Part shown: positions 11,412 through 23,342 of the stretch, one piece after another | How positions within the stretch are numbered: position 1 is the first letter of the stretch | How the letters are laid out: every line of letters begins with the position of its first letter | Source of the DNA: Buxus sempervirens | Taxonomy: Eukaryota > Streptophyta > Magnoliopsida > Buxales > Buxaceae | DNA length: 64,000 bases | NCBI GenBank assembly: GCA_947561395.2 | Contig: OX387183.1 | Location: 37,064,853-37,128,852, forward strand | Direction of reading: 5' to 3' | Program-made: the position numbers and the translations under genes | The notes under the pieces: generated by a model | Databases searched by the model: none | What the model saw: the letters and a program-made list of their open reading frames with translations, nothing else | Told to the model about the DNA's origin: nothing

Positions 11412-11450
11412 TTTGGCTCGAACCGCACATATGGTGCGGTTTGAGCCAAA
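11412..11450. promoter_or_regulatory. 39-bp near-perfect palindrome in A LTR
   Basis: The arms TTTGGCTCGAACCGCAC and GTGCGGTTTGAGCCAAA flank ATATG with one mismatch. The copy in the 5' LTR is at 62573-62611. Its role is unknown; it could be a protein-binding site or an RNA hairpin. Confidence 0.6.
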
Positions 11451-13386
11451 CCGCTCTGTGTATGCGGTTTTAGTCCAGAAAAACCCAAAAAGCAATTTTC
11501 TTTGGGGCTTTGGCTTCCTGGGGCCTTAGTGGTGTCTTAACAGTTGTGTGGGCCCCTGCGTGGGCTCAAAGTGGTTCAGGGGAGGATTAAACTTCCTCTT
11601 GGTCTCTTTTTTGGAGTTTTTTAATCAAAGAAAGAAGGGGGAGCCTTGGGGCTGGCTTTACCCATTTTTGGGTTATTCACAATGCTTGACAGGGACCATG
11701 GAGTCCCTGTCTTGGTTTCTCAACACATCACAAAGCAAGTAAGCAAGTTTCATAAGTCTCCTAATCAAGAACTTAACTCATGCCTTAATTCTAAACTATG
11801 CAATTCATGATTAGAGGTACACTACATACGGGGGCACCAAGGCTTAAGCCTAAAATTATGCCATGAAGAGATACTTGCACAAGTGAAAATACGACATAAA
11901 ATGCTACCTAAGGTGGGGGATGCGTGCATGCATTCAAGTTGTGCAAGTGAGAAAACCTATCATGCAAACGTACAAAGAAAGACATGCTGCAAATGGACAA
12001 AGACAGCAGCTATTTGAAGGGGAAGAATCACACCAACGGGGCTGGGAACAATGAAGAAAACAGTGGGGAACACCATCCCTCATGCCTGATGCTAGTGGAT
12101 TGGTCTTGGGGGTTTACACATGCATCCAATAGGTTTGAAGGCTAAACATGCTAGGTAGATTACATCATGAAAAAGAACTACTGTGAATGCTGGAAATAGC
12201 CGCTGTCCTGGGGGTTTTAAACATACTGGGATGGAAATTGCATAGGGGGTAAAGGAACATGCTTATATACACGGAAACAACAAGTTACAATGGGGGAGGG
12301 AGCATGCATTCCCAGCTAAAAACAGTAGGTTAACAAGGGGAAAGGGGTCATACAATTGACTTCAAACAGCAGGTCTAGGGTGGCCTAACAGTGGTCGACA
12401 CGGGGTGAGGGGAACATGCTTGTTGATCACATAACAGCAAGTGATGCAGGGGGAAGCTATGTGAGCATGGCCAAGGGGGTTGCCGCAAGTAACAAGGGCT
12501 TGCTGCTGTCTCCAGCAGCAACCCACAATCGTCATGGCAGAGGGTGTTGTAGGGTAAAGGAAGGGCACGGCCATGCTTGGTGGTTTTACAACCTTTGGTG
12601 GAGAGCATGATAATAACAGAAAAAAAAAGCAATAAGCTAAGTGACTAACAGGGGGCATATTAATCAATCGAAGCAGTAGCAAACAAAAGGCAACTTACAT
12701 GCATTCTTCACAATAGCTAAACAATAGATAAACACCCACAAACAGCACCTCATTAAGCAAAAGAATCAAATTAGTAAAAAGGGGAGAGAAATGGGGGTTA
12801 CGTAGAGGTACCCAAGACAATCATCCAAGGGGAACATGCTCCCCCACAAGCAATCAAAAGGAAAATACCCAAAACAGTAGCTCAAATGATTCAAAACGTG
12901 TAGACAAGTCTCTCTTCCTCTCCCTATAACTAAACAAACACTTCCCCTTTACCTTTTGGGATCCTCCAGATGATATAAATGGTAAAAGAACATGCAAAGA
13001 TTATAATAGATGGCAGATCTAAGTAGCTATAGGCAAAGTACTCTTTAGCTTCATGAAACAACTTCAATTTCATATATATGGATTGAAAGGTGACAAGGAA
13101 TGATACCTGATGGTTTTACAACCTTTCAGGGGAGTGTAAACACTTCCTTGAAGTAACACAGGTGCTGGACCTCCCTTTTCCTTGAACCAACAGCAGCAAA
13201 GCTAACTTCTTCAAGTTTGGTAGGGGTGGAGAAGAGAAGTGTAGAGCTTGGAAGGTCTTGAGAATGGATTTGGGAGGAGTGGGAGGCAAAGGAGATGGGA
13301 GAGGGGGGCTCGGAGCTTCAGGGTGCAGGGGAGATGGAGATGGAATAGCCAAGACCAGCCATCCTTGTCCCACTGTTCGGATTTTC

Positions 13387-13394
13387 CTTTTATA
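13387..13394 (-). promoter_or_regulatory. TATA box candidate in A 3' LTR
   Basis: On the minus strand the word reads TATAAAAG, about 615 bp into the LTR, upstream of a leader-like stretch and a donor-like CAGGTATCA. The 5' LTR equivalent lies beyond the window. Confidence 0.45.
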
Positions 13395-14007
13395 GCAAAC
13401 AGGGACAAAACTGCATACTCAGAGTAGTTTTGTCCCTGTCTTTTCAGTAATGATGAGGGGACAAATTGGTCAGGCGTAGTCTGACACGCCATGTGACCGT
13501 ACTGTATGTGCGGTTGATTTTTCGGCACCGTTTGCTCTGATTGGGTCGCGAGGGCGGTGGCCGAAAAAAACAACTGCACACCATATGCGGTCGCATGGTG
13601 CGTTCGCACATTGTGTGCGGTTGCGGCAAATCTTTCAGATTTGCCCTTTTTCTCCCCTTTTTTTAGTTGAGTTGATGGCTGAGGCGACTCAACCACCCAC
13701 TCGGATGGATTAGGCTTCCCCAATTTTTATTATTTCCCATTTATCTTAATTATTTTAATTAAGATATTTTAACTTTGACTGATTTGCCACTAGGACTGTT
13801 TTGCTCATATCTTCTCCGTCCAGGCTTCGATTCCTGCAAACTTGATTGCATTGGAACCGTATCGGGATGCTCTACCCATTGGGATAGGGTATAACAATCA
13901 ATGTTGGCTCCAGCAGAAGGTTATCTTTTGCTCTTAAGGGTTTATACCTGTCTTTTAGGGTTTTGCTTTCAGGTTTTTTAAAGGGGTGCAAAAATGAGGT
14001 GCTTACA

Positions 14008-14023
14008 GCTGCCCCTCTTTGCT
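14008..14023 (-). other. Polypurine tract of A
   Basis: The minus strand reads AGCAAAGAGGGGCAGC directly before the LTR start, the same as in F and B. Confidence 0.75.
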
Positions 14024-16019
14024 GGAATCACCATGCTGATGAATGGCAAAGATTACAAGAACCTCATTTTTGTATTTTACATTTCTGTCGACATTATCGA
14101 CGAGCTAAGTCCTTTTGATGTTTTCAAAGAAAGGGAAGTGCCGTTGCAAGCTCTGCGTTGCTTTGGCTTCACTTCCAAATTCTGGGGAAATTTTCCATGC
14201 CATTGGGCGTTTTGAAAGATTCCCTGTCCTTTAGTTTAAGTAAAAAAGATGGGGTTGGACTTAGACTCGCCGACCTGTTTCGGCGTTGATGCAAAGATGC
14301 TGAACAATGTTCTTTTCCTCTTGTTTGTTGCATTAAAGCTTTTTAGGTGTTTTGACCTTTGATTTCTTTTACCCTTTCAGACTTATTCTCTTTGGATTTT
14401 TGGGAGACTTTTGGATCTTGGGAGGAAGGAAGGAGGCGCTCTTGCTACTGTCCGGCACTTCAATGGAGCTTGCACACCTAACCTACTCTATTTACAAAAG
14501 TGGTAAATCAAAAATTACAACATGAGGGTGGATTTTACCCGCAATTTCTTTTTCTGTTTCTTCATGTATTGAAATCTTCTTTTGTTTTCCTTCTTCTTCA
14601 AGTCTTCTTTCTCGGGATGATTCCTTTCCTGCTTCGGGTGAGACTTCTTTCTGTTCCAAGATGACTTTGCCAGGGAATTTTTGGAAGAGCCTTTTATCGA
14701 TCTGCTTCATGCCATCTTTTCTCTTGTGGGCCATTGCTCTAGTGCCGCTTTATGTCCTTCTCACCTTAGGCTTCGTTCCCTAGGCGAAAGAGCTCCACCG
14801 GGGATTTGTCGGGAGATGTCCCTCTTTCCTTGGGAGGGTTCTTGCCTTCTTTTCACCGGTTCATCTGGGTCAAGCCATGAGTGCTCCTGGAGTTAGCAGC
14901 ACTTCATTTTTGGAAGAGACCCCGTTGGGGATTTGTTGAAAGGAGTCTTCTTTTCCATCTTCCCCTTCTCTCACCTGATTATTCCTAAAAGGAAATAAAA
15001 GAAAACCCTTCAGTTGTGACCCACTAGGGAGTATCATCAACAAATCTTTTTTTTTTTTTTTATCATTGCCCACTACAGAAATAGGAGGCTTTTTATCTAG
15101 GTCATGATCCTTGTATACTCAGATGAGCAGCACAAATCAAAATTATTCCCAAAAACGGTTAAGCCGAGATAAACAGAAGAAAAGCAAATGTGCTAGTGTG
15201 TGCAAGTGTTTACAATTCCTAGAGGATTGGTCTCAAGATCAGAGGGGACTAAGTGTGCTTGGTGTTTTCAGTAACATTGTCATCATAGGCCGGTGATGCT
15301 TGGACTCAGACACAACCTACCGGTTTGAGCCCTTCCCACTTTACTTTGTTCATCCCTGGTATTTCTCAGATTTTCTTGATTCACCGCCCTGTTTTGACTA
15401 TAACTCATCCTGTTTTCTGCTTTGCTCAATCCAAACTTTGACCATTTTGATGCAATTTCCCTCCCTTTTTTTTTACCACAACTGGTCATTTTTGCACGCA
15501 GCGCCCTTTTTTTGGGTTTTCACTGTGTCCGACCTTTCATAGAACCATGGATCCCATCATCACCAACCAATGCAAACTGGATTTTTGCCAGGATCATCCT
15601 TCTTGGGATCCGAGAGGTCTTAAAGATAGGACGAAATGTAGGCTAGGTTCCGGGTTATAAAAGAAAGGACAAGTGGCTCAAAAGGCTTGATTTGTAGGAT
15701 TCATTTCATTTTTTCATTCTTTTTCAGTGTTTCTACCTTTTATGGATTTTGGGGCTTACAACCTGATTTTTCAATTTTCTTTGTTTTTGTTGGATACTCA
15801 TTATCCTAATTTTTCCTCTATTTTTTTTTTGTTTTTTGTTTTGAGGTTTTATTCTCTAGGAATGCCCAATTTGTTGTGTAGAACACGTGTATTGGGTTGA
15901 AAGAATTTATTAAGGCTCAAAGTGTCTAACTAGGGTTGAAGGATTCAAGGTGCTTGAAAGGATTTACAGTCTAAGGAAAAGTCAAAACGGCCTCTCTTCA
16001 TTTCTCAATCAGGATGATC
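14024..16019 (-). other. 3' untranslated region of element A
   Basis: No gene lies between the pol stop at 16020 and the polypurine tract. It contains one copy of the conserved word GCCTACATTTCGTCCTA (15627-15643, minus) and two primer-site-complementary motifs (14792-14805 and about 14918-14932). It is similar in part to B 42309-44480. Long T-runs are present. Short open frames here have no recognisable motif. Confidence 0.65.
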
Positions 16020-17440
16020 CTAAGCATAGTATAATTTGACAGCGTCTACATTTATCGGTTCAGGGAAAATGGCTCCGTCCATCTCTTGTAGTTAGTGCTC
16101 CTCTGGACAGAACCTTGTGAACTATGAATGGCCCTTCGTAGTTTGGCTTGAACTTTCCTCTATTATCTTCCTGGTGAGGAAAGATTCTTTTCAACACAAG
16201 GTCTCACACTTTGAAGTGTCGTGGCTTTACTTTCTTATTGTAGGCCCGTGCCACTCTCTGTTGATAGAGCTGACTATGACACAATGCTTTGATTCTTTTC
16301 TCTTCCAGTAACTAAAGCTGGTCAAATCTGGACTGCTCCCATTCAATGTCATCAATCTCTGCTTCCTTTAGGATTCGAAGTGAAGGGATCTGTATTTCCA
16401 CAGGAAGGACTGCTTCCATTCCATATACCAGAGAGAAAGGACTTGCCCCAGTTGAGGTTCTGATCGATGCCCGGTACGCTTGCAGTGCGTAGGGTAGCTT
16501 CTCGTGCCAGTCTCTGTAAGTAATCACCATTTTCTCCAGTATTTTCTTCAGATTCTTATTGGCAGCCTCTACTGCTCCATTCATCTTAGGTTGATATGCT
16601 GTGGAGTTTAGATGTCTGATCTTCAGATCTTCACACATCTTGTCCATTTCTTTATTATTCAGGTTCATCGCATTGTTCGTGATGATAGCTTTAGGCACAC
16701 CGTAGCGACACACGATATTGTTTTTGATGAACCTCAAGACATGGGACTTCTTCACCTCTCTAAAGGACATGGCTTCTACCCATTTGGTGAAGTGGTCAAT
16801 CGCGACCAAGATGAATCGATGTCCATTAGAAGCATTCGGATGAATCTGGCCTATCATGTCAATTCCCCATATAGCAAATGGCCACGGTGAGGTCATGGAG
16901 TGCAATGTGTTAGGCAGTGCATAGATGTTGTCTGCATAGATCTGACACAGATGGCACTTTTCAGACATGGGTGTAGCAATCTATCTCCATTGTCATCCAA
17001 TAATAACCCATCCTCATGATTTTTCTTGCAAGCATGTGGCTGTTCATGTGTGTGCCGCACAAACCTCCGTGTACCTCATTGATCAAGTTTTGAGCTTCAT
17101 CCTCCTTAACACATAGCAGTAGCGAATCGTTGAATAACTTCTTGTAGACTCTAGCTCCACTAAGAAAGTACTGCCCTGCAAGCCTTTGTATCGTTCGCCT
17201 CTCTGCAGCTGTGGCACCATCTGGAAAAGTTCTATCTCTCAAGTATCTCTCAATATCTGCATACCAAGGTTCAGCTTCAGGCCTGTTCTTTTCAATACTG
17301 AAACAATATACTGGCAAGCGTCGCACTTCTATCTCTAGAGGCTGCACCAGGGACTTGTCCGTTATGCTCATCATGGAAGTGAGCGTTGCCAAGGCATCGG
17401 CGAACTGATTCTTAATTCGTGGCATATAGTTGAATGTCAC
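16020..17440 (-). pseudogene. pol: Integrase region of A pol (decayed)
   Basis: The integrase would insert the element's cDNA into host DNA. An HHCC zinc finger (HGGLCGTHMNSHML..., then KCHLC) starts near 17090, followed by the catalytic core: GIDMIG with the first Asp near 16820, then IITNNA, then GAVEAAN with the Glu near 16560. The second catalytic Asp has become Asn (codon at 16675-16677). There is a frame change near 16965 and a stop at 16312-16314 where B encodes Gln. Beyond this stop the match to B continues, through another stop, to a final TAG at 16020-16022, next to a tract encoding ...YYA. The protein cannot be active. B's copy (41145-42308) confirms the family. Confidence 0.9.
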
Positions 17441-17752
17441 ACTTCCAATCTACTCTTCCAATTCTTTGATCATTTCTTGGTATGGAACCAATTTTGGGTC
17501 TCTCGTTTTCCAGTCTCCAACTACTGGATAGATAATGAGACTCGAATCCCTGAATACTTCCAGTTCTTGTATCTGCATTTCGATCGCTGCTCGCAAGCCT
17601 AATACACATGCTTCATATTCTGCCACGTTATTAGTGCAATCGAACAAGAGTTTAGCTGCTATCAGGTAATGGACACCTTCTGGGGAGACTAGTACGGCTC
17701 CAATTCCTTTTCCACTGACATTGACTGCCCCATCAAAGAACATTCTACACTT
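17441..17752 (-). pseudogene. pol: Archaeal-type RNase H domain of A pol
   Basis: This second RNase H is characteristic of the Tat lineage and removes RNA from the RNA-DNA hybrid during reverse transcription. The acidic residues are visible: MFFDGA at the start, AEYEAC in the middle and FRDSSLI later, so the active site seems retained. The following SLIIY..VGDWKTRD segment is shared with B (40800-40830). A frame change separates it from the integrase. It has 100-odd residues, normal for the family. Confidence 0.85.
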
Positions 17753-18378
17753 GGTTTCATCTATCTCTTCAATCAGCTCTGCACACATCACATCTTCATC
17801 TGGGAAGTGTGTTAGAAGTGGTTGATAACCCGGTAGAGGATGTGCGGTGAGGTAATCTGCTACTGCTTGTCCTTTTATTGCCTTCCTTTTCGTATAAACA
17901 ATGTCATACTCAGATAACAGGACCTTCCACCTTGCTACCCTTCCAGTTGAAATTGGCTTCTCAAAGATGTACTTCAATGGATCAAAATTTGAGATAAGTA
18001 GGACTGTGTGGCTGAGTAGGTAATGTCTGAGCTTCTGTGGGCCCAAGCTAGGGCACAACACATTTTCTCAAGCCTTGAGTACCTTGTCTCATAATCAGTG
18101 AACTTCTTACTCAGATAGTAGATCGCTTGTTCTTTTCTTCCAGTATCATCGTGTTGCCCTAACACACATCCTATAGCCGTTTCAGAGACAGTCAAATACA
18201 TGATTAATGGTCGCCCTGGCACTGGTGGGATCAACACTGGCGGATTCATTAGGTATGCCTTGATCTTATCAAATGCTCTCTGGCAGTCTTCGTTCCAGAC
18301 CATAGGGTTGTCCTTCTTTAGTAGTTTAAATATCGGTTCGCACACGGGAGTCAACTGTGCAATGAACCGACTGATGTA
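17753..18378 (-). pseudogene. pol: RT-linked (degenerate) RNase H region of A pol
   Basis: This is the Ty3-type RNase H that follows RT. The segment from LTPVCEPIFKLLKK to IMYLTVSETAIGCVLGQ shows the usual fold order, but YLTVSE replaces the catalytic Asp motif, as expected in Tat elements that use the second RNase H. The later SKKFTDYETRYSRLEKM motif is normal. A frameshift lies near 17974-18061, and a TAG at 18379-18381 separates it from RT. Confidence 0.85.
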
Positions 18379-19311
18379 CTACAACCTGCCTAAGAAGCCT
18401 CTAACTTCCTTTTCTATCGACGGAGGAGGCATTTCCAGAATTGCCTTGGCTTTGGCAGGGTCAACTTCAATTCCGCGCTTGCCCATAATAAAACCAAGCA
18501 ATTTTCCTGAAGTAACTCCAAATACGCACTTGTTTGGATTGAGTCTAAGTTTAAACTTTCTGAGTCTGTCAAACAGCTTTCCAAGGTTCACCAAATGATC
18601 TTCTTCCTCTCTTGACTTTGCTATCATATCATCCACATACACCTCCACCTCTTGGTGCATCATGTCATGGAACAACAGAGTCATTGCACGCTGATATGTT
18701 GTACCCGCATTCTTTAATCCAAACGGCATCACACGGTAACAATAAGTGCCCCAGTGTGTGATAAAGGATGTTTTCTTCATATCCTCAGGTGCCATCCTTA
18801 TCTAGTTGTAACCAGAGAATCCGTCCATGAATGAGAACATCGAATGCGTCGCAGTGTTGTTGACCAAAACATCAATATGTGGCAACGGAAAATCGTCCTT
18901 TGGACTTGCCCTGTTCAGATCCCGATAGTCAACGCACATCTTGACCTTTCCATATTTCTTTGGAACTGGCACAATATTGGCTAACCAATTCGGGTAATCA
19001 ACCACTTGCAAGAACCCAGCATCTAACTGTTTGGTAACCTCTTCCTTGATCTTTAGGGCCCATTCCGGCTTCATGCGTCTGAGTTTTTTCTTCAAGGGAG
19101 TGGTCTCAGGCTTTGTTGGTAACCGATGCACAACTAGGTCCGTGTCTAATCCGGGCATATCCTCGTACGACCATGCAAACACGTCAGAGTAAGATTTTAG
19201 AAATTCAATCATCTGCTTTTTTAATGTTTGAGATAGCTTTTTACCGATTTGAAGAATTTTGGGTTGTGCTGGTTCACCTATGTTAACAGGTTCAGTTTCC
19301 TCAATATTAGC
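18379..19311 (-). pseudogene. pol: Reverse transcriptase of A
   Basis: RT copies the element RNA into cDNA. The N-terminal part holds LVVHRLPT, WLANIVPVPKK and the VDYRDLNRASPKDDFPLP motif; next come MFSFMDGFSGYN and the catalytic YVDDM (near 18645), then LGFIMGKRGIEVDP and a thumb ending in VRGFLGRL. Three in-frame stops (18379, 18802 and 19312) are in the same reading frame; two are TAG where a Gln codon is likely. There is no frameshift within this domain. Confidence 0.92.
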
Positions 19312-20685
19312 TTAGAGACCCTTTTTGTGCCTTTCCAAGGCAAGCTGAATTTCAATCAATGATTCATCGTCGTCCTCGTACTCAAAAGACTTGTCTTGGT
19401 CTGTATCAAGGATGACGTCTAAATCATTTTCCTGCAGCGGGCATGCGACCCTGTCTGGCCTATTAAGGTTTTGCTCTTTTTCTGCATTAAGCACTTGATT
19501 ATGCTCTTCCACTATTATTTCTGCATGTTCAATTGATTGCTTAGTGCCAAGGTTTGCAGTTGTTTTCGTTATAACCTTATTGCCTATCTCATGGTTCAGC
19601 CCATTCGGGTGTGCGTTGAGATCAACATTAGGATTACAAGGTTTAGCATGGTTATGTTTGTTTTTACTTTCATTTCCAAACACATGCAAATAGAAGAACT
19701 GATTCAGATATTCATTAAAAAGAGCAGAGTTCTCTACAACAAAAGCATCAAAAGCTGTGGTGGGGACTCCCTGCGGAAGGTCAGCCTTGCTGACTGCAAA
19801 AGGGGTGGAAGTCCAATTCTTGAGCGGTATGACACCTTCCTCTTCAGTTGCATTCATCTTTGGTTCGACGTTGCCCACCTCGACCATAAAAATGTACTCA
19901 TTTGTATCACTTTCATCACTCGACAGATAGATTACTTCATTAGCTGCATGGGGAGGCTCATCCTGGCTTTCTTCTGAGTCAGATATGTCAATGAAGAGGG
20001 GAGTGGATGGTGGCACTCCTTGGATCGAGATATCATGAACACCGAGCCACATGGGCACCCCATGTGAGGGAGAGGTGAGGGCGACGTGCTGTGACTGATC
20101 AGACTCTTGCGATGGTGTGTCAATGAGGGCCGGCGGAGGTACGACAACAGGGATCCATGGGGGCGAGTTTGTTGAAGACATACAATCAGGAGGCTAATCA
20201 GCAGACAACTGGAGGGGAACCTCTGAGGATCCAGTGCATGGGTCTAAGACATGTGGCATGCCTTGAAACATCTGTGCCAATCCTCCAAAGTCGCCCATTC
20301 CTTGCTTACGAGGAGGCGATGGAGATTCATTAAGCCACCCACATTCCATTGGGCGCCATGGCCCCTGGACTTCCTCACTGCTTTGGGATTCATTACTGAT
20401 CACACAAATGTATACATCTGGATTTTCTTCAGTTTTGGATTCTTTGGCAGGAGCACAGAGTGGGATTTCCTCAGTGGTGATCACGAAACCGGTGAGGAAC
20501 GGTACAACAGTAGGTGGCAGCAGTTCAGCAACTTGTTCATTCATTTCGAATATTTCCAGTAGGCCTTCAGGTGACCAGTTAGGGGACGGTATTTCTGTCT
20601 CCATGACCATCTCCATTGAGTCCAGAATGGATGGTTCTTCCCTAAACATCTGTGCTATCCCTTCTAGGTTGTCCTCATCTCTCTT
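19312..20685 (-). pseudogene. pol: Acidic linker between protease and RT in A
   Basis: About 450 residues in the RT frame, broken by TAG at 20194-20196 and a stop at 20686-20688. The composition is Ser/Pro/Glu/Asp-rich, with no catalytic motif. Two hydrophobic-acidic patches, FIDISDSEES (near 19980) and VIYLSSDESD (near 19930), resemble SUMO-interacting motifs. The segment ends with an Asp/Glu-rich stretch before RT. No intron is needed to keep the frame between protease and RT, unlike the pea Ogre type (known). Confidence 0.7.
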
Positions 20686-21790
20686 CTATGAAAGTGGGAA
20701 CTCATCGCCCCATCCCTGGGCAACTACATTCTCTAGCGAGTTTGCTGCCCTCAGTGCCTCGTTTGTGAAGATCTTGTACAAGTCTCCATGCATGCAGATA
20801 GGCCACTCTGGTTCCCTTCCTTCCATCCTAGCCCTTTTCAGTTCAGATTGCCTCCCAAAAAGTCTTGCATAATCCTCTGGCATTGGGTCATAGCCAATTC
20901 CAAATCCGATTATCTTCTCTGATACTTGCATGGCCGTCTTCACTCCTTGCTTGTAACGGTCTATTCCTTCTCCTGCCCGCAATCCCCAATCGGTGCATTC
21001 AGCAGCGCCAAACACTGCATTTCTCTTTCTCTTCCTGGATTGTTGCCTCCTTTTATGTTCAGGGACATTGACTACATTGATCATTTCCATAGCTTGAAAG
21101 TTCAGTGAAGTGGGTAGCTCATAGTCAATGTAGGGCACTCCTATCCTTTCAAATTCCCTGTGATCTTTGGCATGCACCGTTATCAGCTCATTCCCAAAAA
21201 TGAACCTTACCATCCTGTGTAGAGAAGAAGGTACTGCTCCAGCATAATGTAACCAGGGTCGTCTGATCAATAGGTTGAAGGAAGCATTGATGTCCATCAG
21301 TTCAAACACAAGGGTGAAGGGCTTTTCAGCTATAATTATGGTTAGAATGTCCTCCCCAAGGGATTCCCTCTTCGAGTTGTCAAATCCTCTAACATTGTGG
21401 ACACTCGGCTTAATGAGGGAGGAATCGAGATGTAGACTGTGAAAAGTCCTTATCAGGCAGATGTTCAAGGCAGACCCATTGTCTATCATAGCTCTTTTCA
21501 CTATCATGTCACAACACTTGACAGTGATGTACAGAGGTTCAATATGATCACATCCTTCTGGCGGTAGGTCTTCAGCTGAAAAAGAGATGACCTTTGGCGC
21601 CATGATTTGGGAAATGATGGCTTCCAACTGTTCTGGCTTTGTGTCTTCGGGTACATGTGCATCCACAAGGACCTTCATCAATGCATCTCTGTGCTTGATA
21701 GAGTCCACGAGGAGATGCATGATGGAGATCTGCGCTAGTACTTTGTTGAGCTGTTGGAAGAGGTCGTACTCAGGTATATGAATGCTGTCA
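20686..21790 (-). pseudogene. pol: Aspartic protease region of A
   Basis: The retroviral-type protease cleaves the Gag-Pol polyprotein. The active-site motif is AMIDNGSALNI (near 21470-21500), with Asn following the catalytic Asp as is usual in Tat elements. A later FNLLIRRPWLHYAGAVPSSLH segment corresponds to the conserved flap and GRPW region, with Arg where Gly is usual. The C-terminal part continues to a conserved MHGDLYKIF and a stop at 20686-20688. The uninterrupted stretch is 344 codons. The upstream frame changes near 21735-22055. Confidence 0.88.
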
Positions 21791-23216
21791 TGTAGGTCAG
21801 TGATCTCTTCCTCAGATGCTCTGCCCTTGCCTTTCTGGGTTTGTGACTACTCAACTGCCACTTCCTTCCCCTTTTCTCTCCTTTTCCTTTCTTTTTCTGT
21901 CTCTCCCTCAAGTACGGGTGGTGGGTCAGTGTTGAAATATCGGCCAGATCGGGTGATCTGATCGATTTCAGTTTCAGTGTATATGGGAGTGGTTTGGTAA
22001 CAGGAGGGGTCAATGGTATAAAGGAGGGGGACTGTGTGGTATGTTGGGGGTTCAAGGTTAAGTGTTGAAAGGTTTAAGGTAGGTGGCTCAAGTGGGATAA
22101 CTGTGGACTAGTATGGGAAGGTCTCCTAGGTTGAAAAGATTGTTGGCGGGGTCTCTTATGGTGATGTACAATGGTGGGACAAGAGGGGCAGATAGGTTTA
22201 GGTTGGGTATGGGTGAAGGAAGGAGGTGTTCGATGTTGATTTCAGGGTGAAGGTACACCCGAGGGAGATGTGGGGGATTCCTTGCATTGCCTCCTCCCTC
22301 CATAATATTCACTTCCTGCCTGTCAACCCCATATTGGAAGTGCACTCCTACTATTTGTCCTGGCTGCCCAATTAGAATAGAAGGGTCAAACTGCATGCTA
22401 CTGTTACTGACGTGATTCACTGCCTTGCTTGTGGAGGCCTTGGAGTGGTCCGGGAGAGGGTTAGTGGTTACACCAGCAGTTGGGGCTGGTGCCGGTTGTG
22501 CTGGCAGATCAACCGTAAGGCGCTTCTGGTCAATGAGGTCTTGGATGTCATGCCTTAGATCCTAGCAGCGGTTGGTACTGTGCCCTGATGCCCCAGAGTG
22601 GTATTCACATCGCTCTGCAGGGTTGTAAGTCTTTGCCAAGGTCATCCTGGGATTTGGCGATTTTAGCTGTACATACCCTCCCTTCAAGAGTGTAGGCAAC
22701 AATTCTGCTGGAGAATATGGAAGTGGCGTAAACACCCTCCTTGGTCTCGCTTCCATTTTCTCTCTGGTTCTCCTGGGGGGTCCCTGGTATGGTGCCACCA
22801 TCTGTCCCAAGTTCTGTGGTACTGTTGCTACAGGTCCCTGAGGTACATGGTACGGGTGTGTTGGCTGTACATAACTGACCACTTGTCCCTCATTTCTCTT
22901 CGGTTCCTACCCCTGATTCCTGTAACCTTGATTTCTCATCGGCTTTCTCTGGGTTGCACTCTGTCCACTACCGTCTATCTTTCCTGCTCTCACGGCGTCT
23001 TCGATTCTATCTGTCGTCAGGATCAAATCATTGAAATTTGAAGAACTCTGCCCCAGTAGCAAAGTAAAGAACGGCTGTCCCAGTGAGGCAATAAACAGGG
23101 ACACCATTTCCTGCTCTAGAAAAGGAGGTTGGACCAATGCTGCCAATTCTTTCCTCCTCTTATCATAGTCTCTCACAGTCTCCTGACTCTTCTTCGACAA
23201 CCTTTGCAGTTCGGCC
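21791..23216 (-). pseudogene. gag: C-terminal gag part of A, left of insertion B
   Basis: Gag forms the particle and packages RNA. The first residues after B, AELQRLSKKSQETVRDYDKR, continue the capsid fragment at 57854-58645 exactly. Next come LAALVQPPFLEQEM and SSNFNDLI, and the zinc knuckle CEYHSGASGHSTNRC (C-X2-H type) near 22570-22620, cut by TAG at 22562-22564 where B's gag has Trp. The remainder to the protease is Pro-rich and frameshifted. The first 106 or so bases of the ORF reaching 23317 are not gag but B's LTR read in reverse. Confidence 0.85.
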
Positions 23217-23342
23217 TGTAAGCACCTCATTTTTGCGCTCCCAGAAAAAAAAACAGAAATGCAAACCCTAGACAAAAAGTCAAACCCTGAGGGGTCAAAA
23301 GTTAACTTTTTGATCAAGTAAAATTTGGCTACCTCACTTTAT

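Larger units (their letters stand above)
10857..14007 (-). repeat. 3' LTR of element A (3151 bp)
   Basis: On the minus strand it begins TGTAAGCACCTCATTTTTGC at 14007 and ends GCGCACA at 10857, next to the polypurine tract at 14008-14023. It is collinear with the right-hand LTR from 62020. It contains several open frames (for example 13211-13723), none of which resembles a known protein. Confidence 0.88.

Noticed and set aside
19312..21720. Intron between protease and RT of A, as in Ogre elements
   Set aside because: One frame runs from protease to RT with only stop codons to explain, so no intron is required.
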